Shown here one piece after another: positions 38,318-45,991 of a stretch of 64,000 nucleotides of DNA. The number at the start of each line of letters is the position of its first letter. Positions within the stretch are counted from its first letter, which is position 1. The translations under genes were made by a program, and so were the position numbers. The DNA comes from Pohlia nutans. Taxonomy: Eukaryota > Streptophyta > Bryopsida > Bryales > Mniaceae. The notes under the pieces are model-generated. The model saw only the letters and a list, made by a program, of their open reading frames with translations. It made no database searches and was not told the origin of the DNA. The stretch covers positions 20,140,336 through 20,204,335 of the forward strand of contig CM040091.1 in the NCBI GenBank assembly GCA_022496805.1, written 5' to 3'.

Positions 38318-41300
38318 CTTAGAATAATATGCATTATATAATAAATTTCCATTGTTTGATTCTACTTATTTTGGAAAATCATTATTAAGGTCTCACTTTT
38401 TGACCTAAGAATGGAAGTTGATAAACCAATTTTGTCATTTAAAAAAATCACAATATCTTATTTTGAAGATTCATACTATACAAATGGTAGACAATTAGCA
38501 CAAGAACCAAGGAAAATTTAGATGGATGAAAATCTCTACATGATGTAGTCAAGAGAAGGCTTACAATTTATTCATCGTTCCTTATATGAACACATGCACG
38601 TCAAAGGGTTAAAGAGCATTGATTTTCCTCTTGGGTGTAGCAGAGTTCATTTTGCACTGATCTTCAATTGTTACAGAAACCCACCTTGCCGTGGAAGGTT
38701 TTCTGATCAACAATTGAAGGTTAAAAAAAATAAAAATGGTTCATGAGCTCCTGCCCATATCATCACCAAGAGCTCGGATTCCCTGCTGAAAATAGCCTGA
38801 TATTAAGCGGTGTGTGAAACCCACCATAGAAAACACAACAATTAAGGTAGAAATACAATAAACCGAGAAAACAAGAACTTTTTGCATATTAGAATTGGGA
38901 GTTATGTCACAAATTTATTTTTCATAAAGAGAAGGAAAAATCATGAAAAGGCGATATGATTCCATATTTTTGTTCCCATTAACCCCTAAAGGACCAAGTG
39001 TCCTAACTAGGACATTTCAATGTTCGGTAGGTTCCCATGGTGTCAATTTTATTTTATTTTTTTGAAATAAATCATGTGAATTTGGTATGTCAATACAAAA
39101 ATGGGAATCTAAATTTTTTTGATTCCGACTTTTTAAGTGGAAGTTATGAAACAAAATGGGTTTTTTTGGGGAGAATGGGCAGTGCGGGCAGGGCTTAAAA
39201 TAAACCTCAAAAATTATTATTTTTCAACTTTAACAGTAGGATCTTGTTAAAGATTACCAAGAGAGTGCATGGTAAAATTTTCATAGAATTTGACCGTACA
39301 AATTGCAAGATTATAGCGTTTGAAGTGAAAAAAAATGAAATTGCAGTCTTTTGGATATTTTTTGACCATCTTTGAAGACATGGGAAATTTTTTTAAATTG
39401 GTTAAAAAAATTCTTAAATTTTATTTAAATGTTTAATTTGGTATTTTCTATCAAGAGAAAAAAAATATTCATGAAAAAATGAACAGAAAGAGGTGAAAGT
39501 GATGCTCAAAAACAAGAAAAACCGCGGTCCTTTAGGAGTTAAATAATTTTATAAAATTTCCAAATTGAAAAGTTTGTTAAACCCTAAAACCATTTTAATA
39601 ACGAAGTATTCTAACAAACAATTTTGTGCAAGGAATCACCCAAATCCGATAGGCTATTATGCCCATGAATTGTACCTATTCAATTCTCAAATTAGCTCAA
39701 TTTCAAAAAAAACATCACACTTTACACCTCTAGAATCGTCATAGTTGTCAAACATTCTCGAAAATGAGTGAAGAATGTCTCCGTTCAGTACAAGTCTACG
39801 GTGTGGTTCGTAGGGTCCTCACAGTTTTCCGTATTTCTAACGTATTTCTAACTTATGGTGAAGACGGTTTGAAGAAACTCTTTGTTGTTCTAGAAACTTT
39901 TGAAAAAGAAGCACCAAATGATTTTTTCTGAAATTCTAAGAAAATTAGTGGGCACAGTTGGTCTTGGGGCAAGACCGGTCAACTGCCGCGTTTTGGGTTT
40001 TGGGAGTCTGTGTACCTGCCCAAGAATGCCCAACAATAAAGTTGTGTCGACCTCACCACAAACGTAAAGATCGATGCAAGTACGTACAGAAGGTTCACTG
40101 TACTTTGACCTGTTCCATGGACGCAGGTACCATTACATCCCGCCTTGGAATTAATCGCGGTTTACAACGGCTTCCACCAAATGAACCAGTTGAGACTGGA
40201 GGAACTCATGGCGCAAATTGACGCAGAATTACATCAGCACAGCAAGCGACAATCCATATTAGACCTCATGCCTCCAGCCAAGGTATGGATTCAAAAAGTA
40301 TACACTAGTAGGAAATGTGTCGTGAAACCGCGCCAGGCACATGGGCTGTGAGTAGTTTTGGTCACAAGAAGACAAAAATATAAATATGATATTCTGTCAC
40401 TATTCACCATTTTTAAGAAGTCGGGAATGAAAAACGACGGGTCTACTACTAGTGATACTACACTCCGTCCTCTCTAACGACACACTTTTTTATTGCACAT
40501 TCCTTGTACATCTTCAGAATTTGTTATGTTGTGCACACACAATTATGCTTAGATAACTTCTACATGTCAAGTTGTGAATACATGTGAGAATGTGACCCTA
40601 AACGCTTGAATGTGCCTTTGCAACCAGTAGAATACGGTGTATTTTGGTTGTAATTGGGATGGATCCACTCCTTTAATGGGTTTGAGTTCAAAAAAGAAGT
40701 TGGAATTTAGATCAATGTGGTTCTAGTGAGCTATTGAGATCCCAATTTAAAGTTTCTTGTTGGCAGTAAATCCCAGTTATACGACAGCGTATGTACTATC
40801 TCCATGGGACGTTTAGGGGTTAAAGATCCCTTGGGGATAGTAGATAAGTGGGTAAATATTTGGCATTTGTTGTAAATAGAAAGTTCCAAATTGAAATCCT
40901 AATATCTCATTAAAAGCATGTCAACATAATTTTTAACTATACTTTTGATCTTAAATCCATAGGAGATGTAGAACTTACCATTCCAAATACAAATAGAAAA
41001 TTGTTGTATAATATTGGTTAGAAGAGCCTCTCTGGAACTTTAACCCCTAAACGTCTGAACGTGTTATGGCGACCAGTAGAATACGGTGTATTTTAGTTGT
41101 ATTTGGGATGGATCCACACCTTTAATGGGTTTGAGTTCAAAAAAAAAGTTGAAATTTAAATCAATGCGGTTCTGGTCAGCTATTAAGATCCCAATTTAGA
41201 ATTTCTTGTTGGTAGCAAATCTCAATTATACGACAACGTATATACTATCCCCATGGGACGTTTAAAGGTTAAAGGTTAACAGCTCATGTGTCCCCAAAAT

Positions 41301-44300
41301 ACAATGTTACATAAGAGCCTTGAATGTACTTCATGCATGTGTATAGAGTATGTATATGTAGAATATGCATATGTATAGAGTATAAGAGATGATAGGGTAG
41401 GTCAGCTATTGTCACATAGCTAACAAATTTTGAGGTAGCTTCAATTCTATTAGGTTGCACTTGCACTTATAAAGTAAACCACTCTATTTGTGTTATGTGA
41501 CTATTTGTTTCACTATGTATCAGTGTCTTACATTTCAATTTTTAGTATGAACAGTATGACATTGTGGCACAAATGGTGGCAGTTTACGTTCAATGTTCTC
41601 ATGTTACGCTTGATCTGATGAGAAGCAAAATTAGACATCTTCTTGCAGGTTGAGCCTCCTCCCCCAAGCCAAGATCCAGCTATGGAAAGGCCTGTGGTGG
41701 AAACAAGACCTTCACAGTTGTATGGAAAAGCTTTGATGGATGAAGAAGCTCGACGAGGTTCGAGGGTTAGCATTAGCAGTGTAGTGAACACTCCGGCACA
41801 AGCCTCTAGCAGCCGAAAACCTTCACTGGAGCACAATTGGGTCGAAGCAAGCATGATAACTTGCAGGTGCGGCTTTTGCTGTTACTTTTGAAAAATCATT
41901 GCATTATGAGTAAGGTAACTATACCTTAAAGCACCCACCTTACCACTGAGTGTATTTACACACATAGAACAGAAAATATTTTCAGTGGATCTTAATATCA
42001 AATTGAAGAGGATTCCAACGCACTTTAACATACATTATTTGGACATCGTATGAATAAGTTATGAATTATCAAAGTGTTGACCTTAAAGCGACCCTAAACT
42101 CTAATGTTTAGATTGTGCACATTCTCATTAATAGTAGGGTATCAAAATCTACTTATTATGAAAAATTGAGCTATGGACGCTTTAAAGAAAGGGTCGCTTA
42201 TAGATATAGTTACCTTAGAAGTCTAATGATCAGCTATCTTCTTGACAAACACGGCAAAGTGATCAAGCCAGATATGATTATTTGAGCATCGCCACCCGTC
42301 CTTCAAATTAGATGACCGCATTTTTTGGGATGAAAAGCAAGCAATGAATGCTTGAACCTGCCAAAATATTCTCTTTGTTCCCTACAAATAGTCAATTTTT
42401 GCCGTGGTTGCACAAATACTACTTTTTCTTTTACAATTAGTAAATTGAATATTATAAGATTTGTTTTTGCTTTTGCACATTAGGAGAGTAGTGATTGGTT
42501 GAAAGTTAGTATAGCGAGTTGCACATGTGGGGTAATCAAGAGACCTACTCTCTAAACAAGTGGGTCCCACTAGTGATGAAGTTTTAATGTAATTAAATTA
42601 TCCTATACAAGTAGAGATGTTCTTAGGACATCTTCAATGGCGAGCCGTACAATCCATTTTACACTCAATAAAATGGAAGAAAAAATCCTAAAATAGCATA
42701 ATGGACAAGTAAACACATCACATTTGGAGTTTGTACTAAATTTAGTTGTCTAAGACTAGATTTAAGTAGATTCTAGTATTTAATTGTATGTGTGATGGAA
42801 CCTTGTCCTATATGCTAAGTGATAGTTGTGATTGGTCTATTGACTATATGCCATGCACATAGAGAGTGGGAGTTGGGTTCGATATATAATAAAAGTCTAG
42901 ATGACATTGTACTTTGAAGTGTAAATATAGAGGTTTAGATTGAGGATGCTCTTAACCCCTAAGTGACGGATCAACCATTTTATGGTCTCTGCCCTTTTTT
43001 ATGGGCTGCCCAAAATAGAAAAAACATTTTTATAGAAAATAAAAAATATTTTTAAATAGGTCATCAAGTCTACTTTCCAACCCAATTTGAATCATGTCAA
43101 TCCGAGTTAAACTCCACCCGGGAGAAAGTTTCAAAGAAAAACACTTCTACATTGTCTAGTGTTAGAAAACTTACTATTTGGGGAAAGTAATGATGTTCTC
43201 TCCGTTAAAAAATTTGCAATTTTTGATTTTAGAAAAGAATGTCTAGTTTTAACAAATCATACAAAATTTCAAATTCTAAAAATAAAATTTGTGATTCTTA
43301 TAAATATTTGAAGTTAAATGCTTTTAAATTCATTATGAGATGATAAATAGCTATTTTTTTATATTTGACCGTATGGAAAATTACTAAACATCAAGCTCCT
43401 CATTTTCTCTTTTGGACCAAACTTCATCAAAGTTGAAGAAGTAATTTTTTATAACACATTTATGTTTTGCCCTTACCCCCTCCGTCATTTAGGGGTTAAC
43501 CCTTAAACGTCAAAGCAAGCCCCACGGGCTTGGTATAAAGGCATAATTGGATTAAAAAGTTTCATTTCTCAACCAAATCAAGCGAGACTTGTTGCGTTGG
43601 AAAGCTACTGAAAAAACGATCTAGATTCCAAATTTTCACCTCATTTGAGAGATTGTGGAATCATTGGTAAGCAATCAAAGTTATCAAATTGAACAAGTTT
43701 TGAGGTTGGAGCAGCTGAAGTTCAGCAGTGCTACAGTGCTAGCCAACAGTGCACTGCAGAGCCGTTTCTGCAACAACAACCAAAAAAAACAAAAAACAAA
43801 AAACAAAACAAAAAAAAAAAAATTGCAAAAAAATTTAGATTCTTTCCGGGTTGCCCTGTTCAGGCCCTCTTGACGTTTAAGGGTTAAAGCATTTCTTGTA
43901 GCCGCAACAGTGTTCAAGAATGGAGTGAAGGCTTTTGAGGTTTTTAGTTCATTACTAACATGTGGGAGGCAGGGTATAGGTTGGAGTGTAGAGACTAATG
44001 GGTTTTGCCTCTTGCCAACCAAGTCTCCCACATATTGAGTAGTTACAGCCGTTACAATATGTTTGTGTAGGGGCCATGTTTAGCCAAGAGATGCTCTCAC
44101 CTTCTATAAGTCCCCCAAATCTATATTCTTTCCTTCTCCCTCCCCTCTTTGTCTTTAATGCATGGGGATAAAATTGCCCCTGTTTTGTGTTGGTTAGGGG
44201 CCCATCTAAGAAAATAACCATCTCTTCCAATGGTTTAAACTCCCCAAGTAGGTCTAAACTCCCCAAGTAGTTCCCCTAGGGTTAATTGCAAAAGTAGACT

Positions 44301-45362
44301 CCAAATTTGGAAAAAATAAAAAATTGCCAAAATAGGCCCTAGAGTGTCCAAAATGAAAATTCCAAGGAAATGGGTCCGAATGAACAATGCCTGCATTTAC
44401 GTGGGGGAGGATATAAGTACTATCACAGGGTGTCAGACTGAAAAACCTTTCAATGATTAATCTCCCCTCAAAGTACTAGACAGTCCCCTAATAGAGTTTA
44501 TTTTCAAGAAACAATTGATGTAAACTTCAATTAGCAAAACATACATACAAGTACAAGGGCCAAAGCCAACCTGGCAAAACAAGTTTCTACCAGAGTTTTG
44601 GAACTGCTGAATCCCCTTTCTTTCTGCAGACCAGCTCTCAAAGAACTAGTCCAGTCAGACTCCATTCTGAAAATGCAGGCAAGCTCTGACACCCCATGTC
44701 GAAACCATCTCTTCTTCTTGTGCACTAAATCCTGTGTCAGATGTTGCACTGAAACAGGTACTTTTTAGCCCTTTGCTTGCTCAATCTCAGGACTGCAACA
44801 AAAGCAGCCGAGGAGCACTTGCGAAAAGTAGTGGCAGCTACTGACATACCCACTGGATCAAAAGCAACTCTATCTACAAGCCTCAGGTAATATACGCACA
44901 CACCAACAAAGACAACTACCATTCAAACGGCACATCAAACATGTTTGTATATGACCATTTAAACATGTCTGTATGTTCCCATTCACACATGTTTGTATAT
45001 GACCATTTAAACATGTCTGTATGTTACCATTCGCACATGTTTGTATACAACCATTTCGACATCAAGTCTGTATGATACCATTCAAACATGATGTGCTCAT
45101 CATCAGCAGCAGCAGCCACCTATCGTCACTGTAACATCATGCTTGCCTAAGTTGACAGATTGTGCTGACACGAGATGTTGGTTGTTGTGATGGCAGAAAC
45201 ATTGCACCATACGCCTGCTACGAGTTGGGGTCGCTTCTGCTGGACAGAGACACGTCGGGAAATGGATTGGGATTGTTGGAGAAGAGCACATCCTTCCCCT
45301 TCCATGAGTTTCAAACGCGACTCAAATTCGTGGTCGGTGAGCGGCTCAAAAGATTCCACTGA
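22507..45362 (+). CDS. TTC39/IML2-family tetratricopeptide-repeat protein, 12 predicted exons, possibly disrupted
   Basis: Joined exons: 22507-22620, 24002-24213, 25039-25315, 26699-26899, 27718-27826, 28639-28899, 31790-32097, 34883-35080, 40127-40282, 41649-41866, 44791-44886, 45197-45362. These total 2316 nt (771 codons plus TGA), with phases agreeing at every junction. Family landmarks in order: LNDAEDYFHTLKAG (N-terminal TPR); YIQAECFLF; FGMGAFNLIVSLIPAQYHKA with RAPLAALLLLHYHTV; the TPR-like MGWCLMLQGHYDKAAMCFDSL; PLHPALELIAVYNGF; and terminal IAPYACYELGSLLLDRDTS. TTC39/IML2 proteins are usually about 580-730 residues; IML2 acts in clearing inclusion bodies with lipid droplets in yeast, a role not demonstrated for plant homologues. 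An unusual 72-residue Ser/Pro/Arg-rich exon (41649-41866) lies in the C-terminal half. Two lesions (exon 3 donor, exon 4 TGA) make function doubtful. Introns are very transposon-rich, up to 5 kb. Confidence 0.8.
22917..23025. repeat. Tandem duplication of ~54 bp in intron 1
   Basis: TTCGATTCTGAATTCTAAAG...CACTTGTGAAGTGAAGG occurs twice in succession. Confidence 0.9.
23336..23850. repeat. Tandem array, ~150-bp unit with one shortened copy, intron 1
   Basis: CAGTGGACGGAGAGAACCCC or variants start at about 23336, 23476, 23546 and 23698. Each full unit continues GTGCACTCCATTCCCAAAAC and AGCCATGAAGCTT. The second unit is truncated to about 70 bp. Confidence 0.88.
24002..24213 (+). CDS. TTC39-like gene, exon 2
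   Basis: VLTGVRLIYSDKLNDAEDYF then HTLKAGHARFSLHHAEVATF: the N-terminal repeat typical of the family. Acceptor GGAGCAG|GTG and donor GTTAA|GTAAGT. An alternative reading starts translation at ATG 23984 (MCEWEQVLTG), which would make exon 1 unnecessary. Confidence 0.75.
24290..24930. repeat. Tandem duplication carrying two TTAA-type MITE cores
   Basis: Two copies (about 24300-24600 and 24640-24930) share TGAGAAAGT, GATGGGACCAGTTTTTATAT, AACATTGCATGTGTTGGTCA and TTCTTGGTCCTTTAGGG, plus following sequence (GATGTCAAATAT, AGGAATA). The MITE and its flank were duplicated together within intron 2. Confidence 0.75.
25039..25315 (+). CDS. TTC39-like gene, exon 3 (donor site missing)
   Basis: Encodes YRTHSNIKKVNETVSSMKSW through YIQAECFLFIGLLTE. 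Acceptor TTGCAG|GTATCG completes the split codon from exon 2. The expected donor reads GAG|CTAATA, with C where G should be. No GT follows before an in-frame TAA, and a MITE begins about 8 bp later. Confidence 0.75.
25323..25679. mobile_element. TTAA-type MITE abutting exon 3
   Basis: The right end reads CACTTAGGGGTTAA. The left end is degenerate: TTCACCCCTACTAAGC followed by AAGCGTCCACTGTGTG. The body (TAGAACAAGAGCTTTAAAAT, TATTGCAATCAGAAAAC, partly duplicated) recurs at about 32122-32221 and 33516-33603, where other elements have inserted into its TTAA. Confidence 0.55.
25737..26013. mobile_element. MITE with AGGGGTGTCACAG ends
   Basis: Left AGGGGTGTCACAGGGCTTTC mirrors right AAAGTGCTGTGACACCCCT. 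An inner inverted pair (TTCTTAATCTTCAGAGAATG and its inverse near 25965) is also present. Lies in intron 3. Confidence 0.7.
26189..26680. repeat. Tandem duplication of ~240 bp in intron 3
   Basis: GTGAACTCTTTGTCAA starts both copies (about 26189 and 26430). Both continue with ATGTTAGAATGAGTTTGTAG, GGTAGGAATGGAAT and TTCTTGTGATGATTCTTGAG or close variants. Divergence is low, so the duplication is fairly recent. Confidence 0.8.
26699..26899 (+). CDS. TTC39-like gene, exon 4 with in-frame TGA
   Basis: Reads IVAGGERWSSMVKVGYNLKR, then A-stop-LIYKHGRKKLMQVQREW, ending DSDDEEQSP before donor CCG|GTAAGC. The TGA at 26762-26764 sits where the family usually has an aromatic residue before the IY motif, so TGG to TGA is the likely change. 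The exon is 201 nt and symmetric (phase 0-0). Confidence 0.75.
26942..27191. mobile_element. Stowaway-type MITE (Tc1/mariner)
   Basis: TA|CTCCCTCCGTCCCAAAGTTA at the left and TAACTTAGGGACGGAGGGAG|TA at the right, with inverted ends of about 75 bp and TA target duplication. The CTCCCTCCGT terminus is the classic plant Stowaway signature. The interior (about 27003-27118) resembles the core of the TTAA-flanked MITEs at 24.3, 24.7 and 32.8 kb. Confidence 0.92.
27718..27826 (+). CDS. TTC39-like gene, exon 5
   Basis: Encodes NSGSAVPSTSDSQSDVGEEG, then WQIKQRRLSEPPMIEM: a low-complexity linker as in many family members. Acceptor CGTGCAG|AAT and donor ATGG|GTGAGC. Phase 1 fits exon 6. Confidence 0.7.
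27878..28513. mobile_element. TTAA-flanked MITE carrying a nested inverted-repeat element
   Basis: Left TTAACCCCTTAAGGACGAAG and right TTGGTCCTGTAGGAGTTAA. The body matches the element at 32763-32975. A second element (about 28065-28465) is inserted within: CGAGGAGTGCACTTAAAGTT at its left and AACTTTAAGTGCACTCC at its right. Confidence 0.75.
28639..28899 (+). CDS. TTC39-like gene, exon 6
   Basis: The strongest family block: EFGMGAFNLIVSLIPAQYHK, ALELLGMPGDRARAIILLHR and RAPLAALLLLH. Acceptor GAGTAG|GAGCTG and donor CATT|GTAAGT. The split codon joins exon 7 to give HYHTV. Confidence 0.88.
28980..29225. repeat. Dispersed repeat, copy at 34189-34450
   Basis: TAGCCTCTGTGACTGCTGCC, CACATCACATCAGTAGCTAT and GTTTTGTAATTGTTTATTTG recur in the same order at 34189-34450. 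Confidence 0.75.
29328..29553. mobile_element. MITE with CATTGATAATTATGCAGA ends
   Basis: CATAAATCCATTGATAATTA at the left mirrors TAATTATCAATGGATTTATG at the right. The inner arms ATCTATCTATCAAGACTTTC and its inverse extend the stem. About 226 bp. Confidence 0.8.
29695..29897. mobile_element. MITE with CCACCCACTGCCCCC arms
   Basis: GGGGGGCAGTGGGTGG near 29714 mirrors CCACCCACTGCCCCCCTTGC near 29868, with outer AGACTTCCATG and CATGGAAGTCGGCCCT. About 200 bp. Confidence 0.7.
29900..31015. other. Intron 6: repeat fragments, no exon seen
   Basis: Phrases such as AGTAGTTGACCATCCATG (29633, 30109, 30821) and GTATTTTTTTTGTCAGGAGT (30230, 30701) recur. This is dispersed repeat debris. Confidence 0.5.
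31020..31166. mobile_element. MITE with GCCATATTCGTTTAATTGGG ends
   Basis: Left GCCATATTCGTTTAATTGGG with AATTTCTGCCATAT mirrors right GGCGGAAATTCCCAATTAAA. Same family as 4908-5050. About 147 bp, in intron 6. Confidence 0.8.
31468..31631. mobile_element. CACTA-type MITE, copy 2 (inverted)
   Basis: CACTACTAGCAAAGATCACT at one end and CTTCTCCTTGTAGTG at the other, with a CCA target duplication on both sides. 164 bp, in intron 6. Confidence 0.85.
31790..32097 (+). CDS. TTC39-like gene, exon 7
   Basis: Encodes HTVIMALLPPTKNHMESAAA, RIMESRLARYEGNLAMATDS and EEMGWCLMLQGHYDKAAMCF. The last is a TPR-like helix pair. Acceptor GGTCAG|ATCACA and donor TTCAAG|GTCAGC, ending in phase 0. Confidence 0.88.
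32218..32766. mobile_element. TTAA-flanked MITE, GTGACGG family, copy 1
   Basis: TTAACCCCTAAGTGACGGAT at the left and CCTCCGTCGTTTAGGGGTTAA-type right end. 549 bp. Two more copies (32972-33519 and 42952-43499) are 548 bp and closely similar throughout. Confidence 0.9.
32763..32975. mobile_element. TTAA-flanked MITE, GGACCAAG family
   Basis: TTAACCCCTAAAGGACCAAG at the left and CTTGGTCCTTTTTAA at the right (the right end has lost its GGGG). It shares its TTAA with the element on each side. The body contains AACATTGCATGTGTTGGTCA-like core. Confidence 0.85.
32972..33519. mobile_element. TTAA-flanked MITE, GTGACGG family, copy 2
   Basis: TTAACCCCTAAGTGACGGAT to ATCATTTAGGGGTTAA, 548 bp, colinear with the copies at 32218 and 42952. 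It abuts the preceding element through one TTAA. Confidence 0.9.
34029..34185. mobile_element. Degenerate Stowaway-like MITE
   Basis: TACTCCCTATGTCCCATAAG at the left and AAGCTTATTATGGGACAA at the right, inverted. The right tip is missing, so no second TA is seen. Confidence 0.6.
34189..34450. repeat. Dispersed repeat, second copy of 28980-29225
   Basis: TAGCCTCTGTGATTGTTGCC, CACATCACATCAGTAGCTAT and GTTTTGTAATTGTTTATTTG, with a short internal duplication of the last part. Confidence 0.75.
34883..35080 (+). CDS. TTC39-like gene, exon 8
   Basis: ETVWFKPFFCCLRSACLWES, then VLEDISILLSAKKGKLSPME and LYVNRLSTDYVTLGL. The KGKLSPMELYVNR block fits the family's GK.(I/L)P.EKF..R motif. Acceptor GATGCAG|GAG and donor CTG|GTAAGC, phase 0 both sides. 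Confidence 0.8.
35285..35651. mobile_element. CACTA-type MITE, copy 3, with a nested insertion
   Basis: CACTACAAGGAGAAGGCATC at the left and GACGTCTTTGCTAGTAGTG at the right, with an AAA target duplication. Compared with the copy at 2178, about 190 bp is inserted (about 35325-35515), itself bounded by GGTAGGGAACACCCAATT and an inverse near 35495-35512. Confidence 0.85.
35977..36524. mobile_element. TTAA-flanked MITE, CCCTTTAA family, copy 1
   Basis: TTAACCCTTTAAGGTCCCAA at the left and GAGCGTCAAAGGGTTAA at the right, 548 bp. Related internally to 38048-38612 (TTGATGTACAAAGCAAAG-like, CTACTTATTTTGGAAAATCA). Confidence 0.8.
36571..36995. mobile_element. MITE with TATATATAATAGAGAAATTCG ends (~425 bp)
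   Basis: Left ATAGAGAAATTCGTAAAG and right CTTTGCGAATTTCTCTA are inverted. The interior is GC-rich, with an inner palindrome (GGTTTAAACCTTGG). Intron 8. Confidence 0.65.
37228..37614. repeat. ~390-bp long hairpin in intron 8
   Basis: Two arms of about 190 bp: TTAAAGTCACCTTGTGTTTG, TACTCTTATTTGTTCACCCC and GGTGTGTAAGAGCTTAGTGG on the left pair with their inverses on the right. The loop is near 37420-37440 (CCGTCAAGAAAGACGG). It would be transcribed as part of the TTC39-like pre-mRNA. Confidence 0.8.
38048..38612. mobile_element. TTAA-flanked MITE, CCCTTTAA family, copy 2
   Basis: TTAACCCTTTAACGTCAAAT to GCACGTCAAAGGGTTAA, 565 bp, including a (TA)n tract at about 38258-38316 not present in copy 1. 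Confidence 0.85.
38258..38316. repeat. (TA)n microsatellite
   Basis: About 29 uninterrupted TA units within the surrounding MITE. Confidence 0.95.
38979..39542. mobile_element. TTAA-flanked MITE (CCCCTAAAGGACC ends)
   Basis: TTAACCCCTAAAGGACCAAG at the left and GCGGTCCTTTAGGAGTTAA at the right, 564 bp, AT-rich. Confidence 0.85.
39545..40126. other. End of intron 8, no exon assigned
   Basis: A GC-richer stretch at 39955-40110 has an open frame, but it is not needed by the phase-consistent splice model and shows no family resemblance. Confidence 0.4.
40127..40282 (+). CDS. TTC39-like gene, exon 9
   Basis: VPLHPALELIAVYNGFHQMN is a clear family motif (P.P.LEL...WNG.). It is followed by LRLEELMAQIDAELHQHSKR. 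Acceptor GACGCAG|GTACC and donor GCCAAG|GTATGG, phase 0 both sides. Confidence 0.88.
40303..40454. mobile_element. CACTA-type MITE, CACTAGTAGG family
   Basis: CACTAGTAGGAAATGTGTCG at the left and CGACGGGTCTACTACTAGTG at the right, with an ATA target duplication. 152 bp, starting 20 bp after the exon 9 donor. A left end of the same family is at 5071-5098. Confidence 0.85.
40592..40823. mobile_element. TTAA-type MITE, CCATGGGACG family, copy 1
   Basis: The right end ATGGGACGTTTAGGGGTTAA is intact. The left end is eroded (GTGACCCTAAACGCTTGAAT). Body as in 41040-41272. Confidence 0.75.
41040..41272. mobile_element. TTAA-flanked MITE, CCATGGGACG family, copy 2
   Basis: TTAACCCCTAAACGTCTGAA to GGGACGTTTAAAGGTTAA, 233 bp. 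Shares GTAGAATACGGTGTATTTT and GGATGGATCCAC with the other copies. Confidence 0.85.
41649..41866 (+). CDS. TTC39-like gene, exon 10 (lineage-specific insert)
   Basis: VEPPPPSQDPAMERPVVETR, then RGSRVSISSVVNTPAQASSS: a Ser/Pro/Arg-rich, probably disordered segment without an obvious counterpart in the family core. Acceptor TTGCAG|GTTGAG and donor TGCAG|GTGCGG (phase 2) fit exon 11. Confidence 0.75.
41913..42225. mobile_element. MITE with TAAGGTAACTATA ends
   Basis: TAAGGTAACTATACCTTAAA at the left mirrors GATATAGTTACCTTA at the right, about 310 bp, intron 10. Confidence 0.65.
42952..43499. mobile_element. TTAA-flanked MITE, GTGACGG family, copy 3
   Basis: TTAACCCCTAAGTGACGGAT to TCCGTCATTTAGGGGTTAA, 548 bp, nearly colinear with 32972-33519. 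It abuts the next element through one shared TTAA. Confidence 0.92.
43496..43887. mobile_element. TTAA-flanked MITE (CCCTTAAACGTC ends)
   Basis: TTAACCCTTAAACGTCAAAG to CTTGACGTTTAAGGGTTAA, 392 bp, sharing its left TTAA with the preceding element. Confidence 0.88.
44791..44886 (+). CDS. TTC39-like gene, exon 11
   Basis: RTATKAAEEHLRKVVAATDI then PTGSKATLSTSLR. A helical A..HL..V segment fits the family's penultimate repeat. Acceptor TCTCAG|GACTGC and donor CTCAG|GTAATA, phase 2 to 2. Confidence 0.75.
44938..45090. repeat. Tandem repeat of ~48 bp in intron 11
   Basis: Alternating half-units ACATGTTTGTATATGACCAT and AACATGTCTGTATGTTCCCA, just over three full units, decaying at the right. Confidence 0.88.
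45197..45362 (+). CDS. TTC39-like gene, exon 12 (terminal)
   Basis: NIAPYACYELGSLLLDRDTS, then EFQTRLKFVVGERLKRFH and TGA. It matches the C-terminal family motif (PYALYELG.L...ESR..FR). Acceptor GATGGCAG|AAACATT, chosen over TTGACAG 48 bp upstream because only it keeps phase. Confidence 0.85.
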
Positions 45363-45991
45363 CAGGGGGAGACGACTAGTGTACTGTACTCCAACAAGCT
45401 GCTCATCATTTGCATGGTACTCACATCATCAATTATGCCAACTTTCTGACTTCCAATTCCATGGCATTTAGAAGGCGGTGACAGAGGAAGAAAAAAAAAC
45501 AACCAAACAAAAGATTTGAAGTTGGAACACAAAAGGAGGGAGATCCTCATTCATCAAAAGAGTTCATACATACACTAGGCACTAGTTTTTTGTTTCTTGT
45601 GGTGACCTCAACACGGTCCCAGATGATGATGATATCAGTGGGTAATAATAATCTCTTGAATTTGGTACTGCCCTAGCCTTGCGAAATCCTAATGGTTACA
45701 CTTACAGATTGAGATGATCAAAAATTATGTCCGAAACCATACACTCGCCTGAATCCTTCCTGCCAGTACCTTCTTCGTCACGTCCTGCGTTCACAATCGT
45801 TGGATTTTCCACCTCGATCAATTGATTGTTCGTCCAGGGGTCAGGGCATTTACACACTGTCGCAGCAACTCGACCTGTCTCAATCAGATCCACTCCACGA
45901 GGCCGACAGAGCTCTGTGTTCTGTAAAAAGTATGCTACAAATATACAACATCGGAGTAACGAAGAGTTCTTTATCAATGTTACAGGAAACT
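45363..45991. other. Intergenic region between convergent genes
   Basis: Should contain both 3' UTRs. No further gene, and no clear polyadenylation signal can be singled out. Confidence 0.4.

Noticed and set aside
39958..40221. GC-rich 87-codon ORF overlapping exon 9 in another frame
   Set aside because: The splice acceptor GACGCAG and the PLHPALELIAVYNGF motif show exon 9 uses a different frame. The upstream part has no family match.
44938..45090. Possible CRISPR-like alternating repeat
   Set aside because: Contiguous 48-bp tandem repeat with no unique spacers, in a plant intron.
45148..45196. Earlier acceptor for the last TTC39-like exon (TTGACAG at 45154-45160)
   Set aside because: Joining exon 11 there gives a stop after three codons. 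The acceptor at 45195-45196 keeps the frame.
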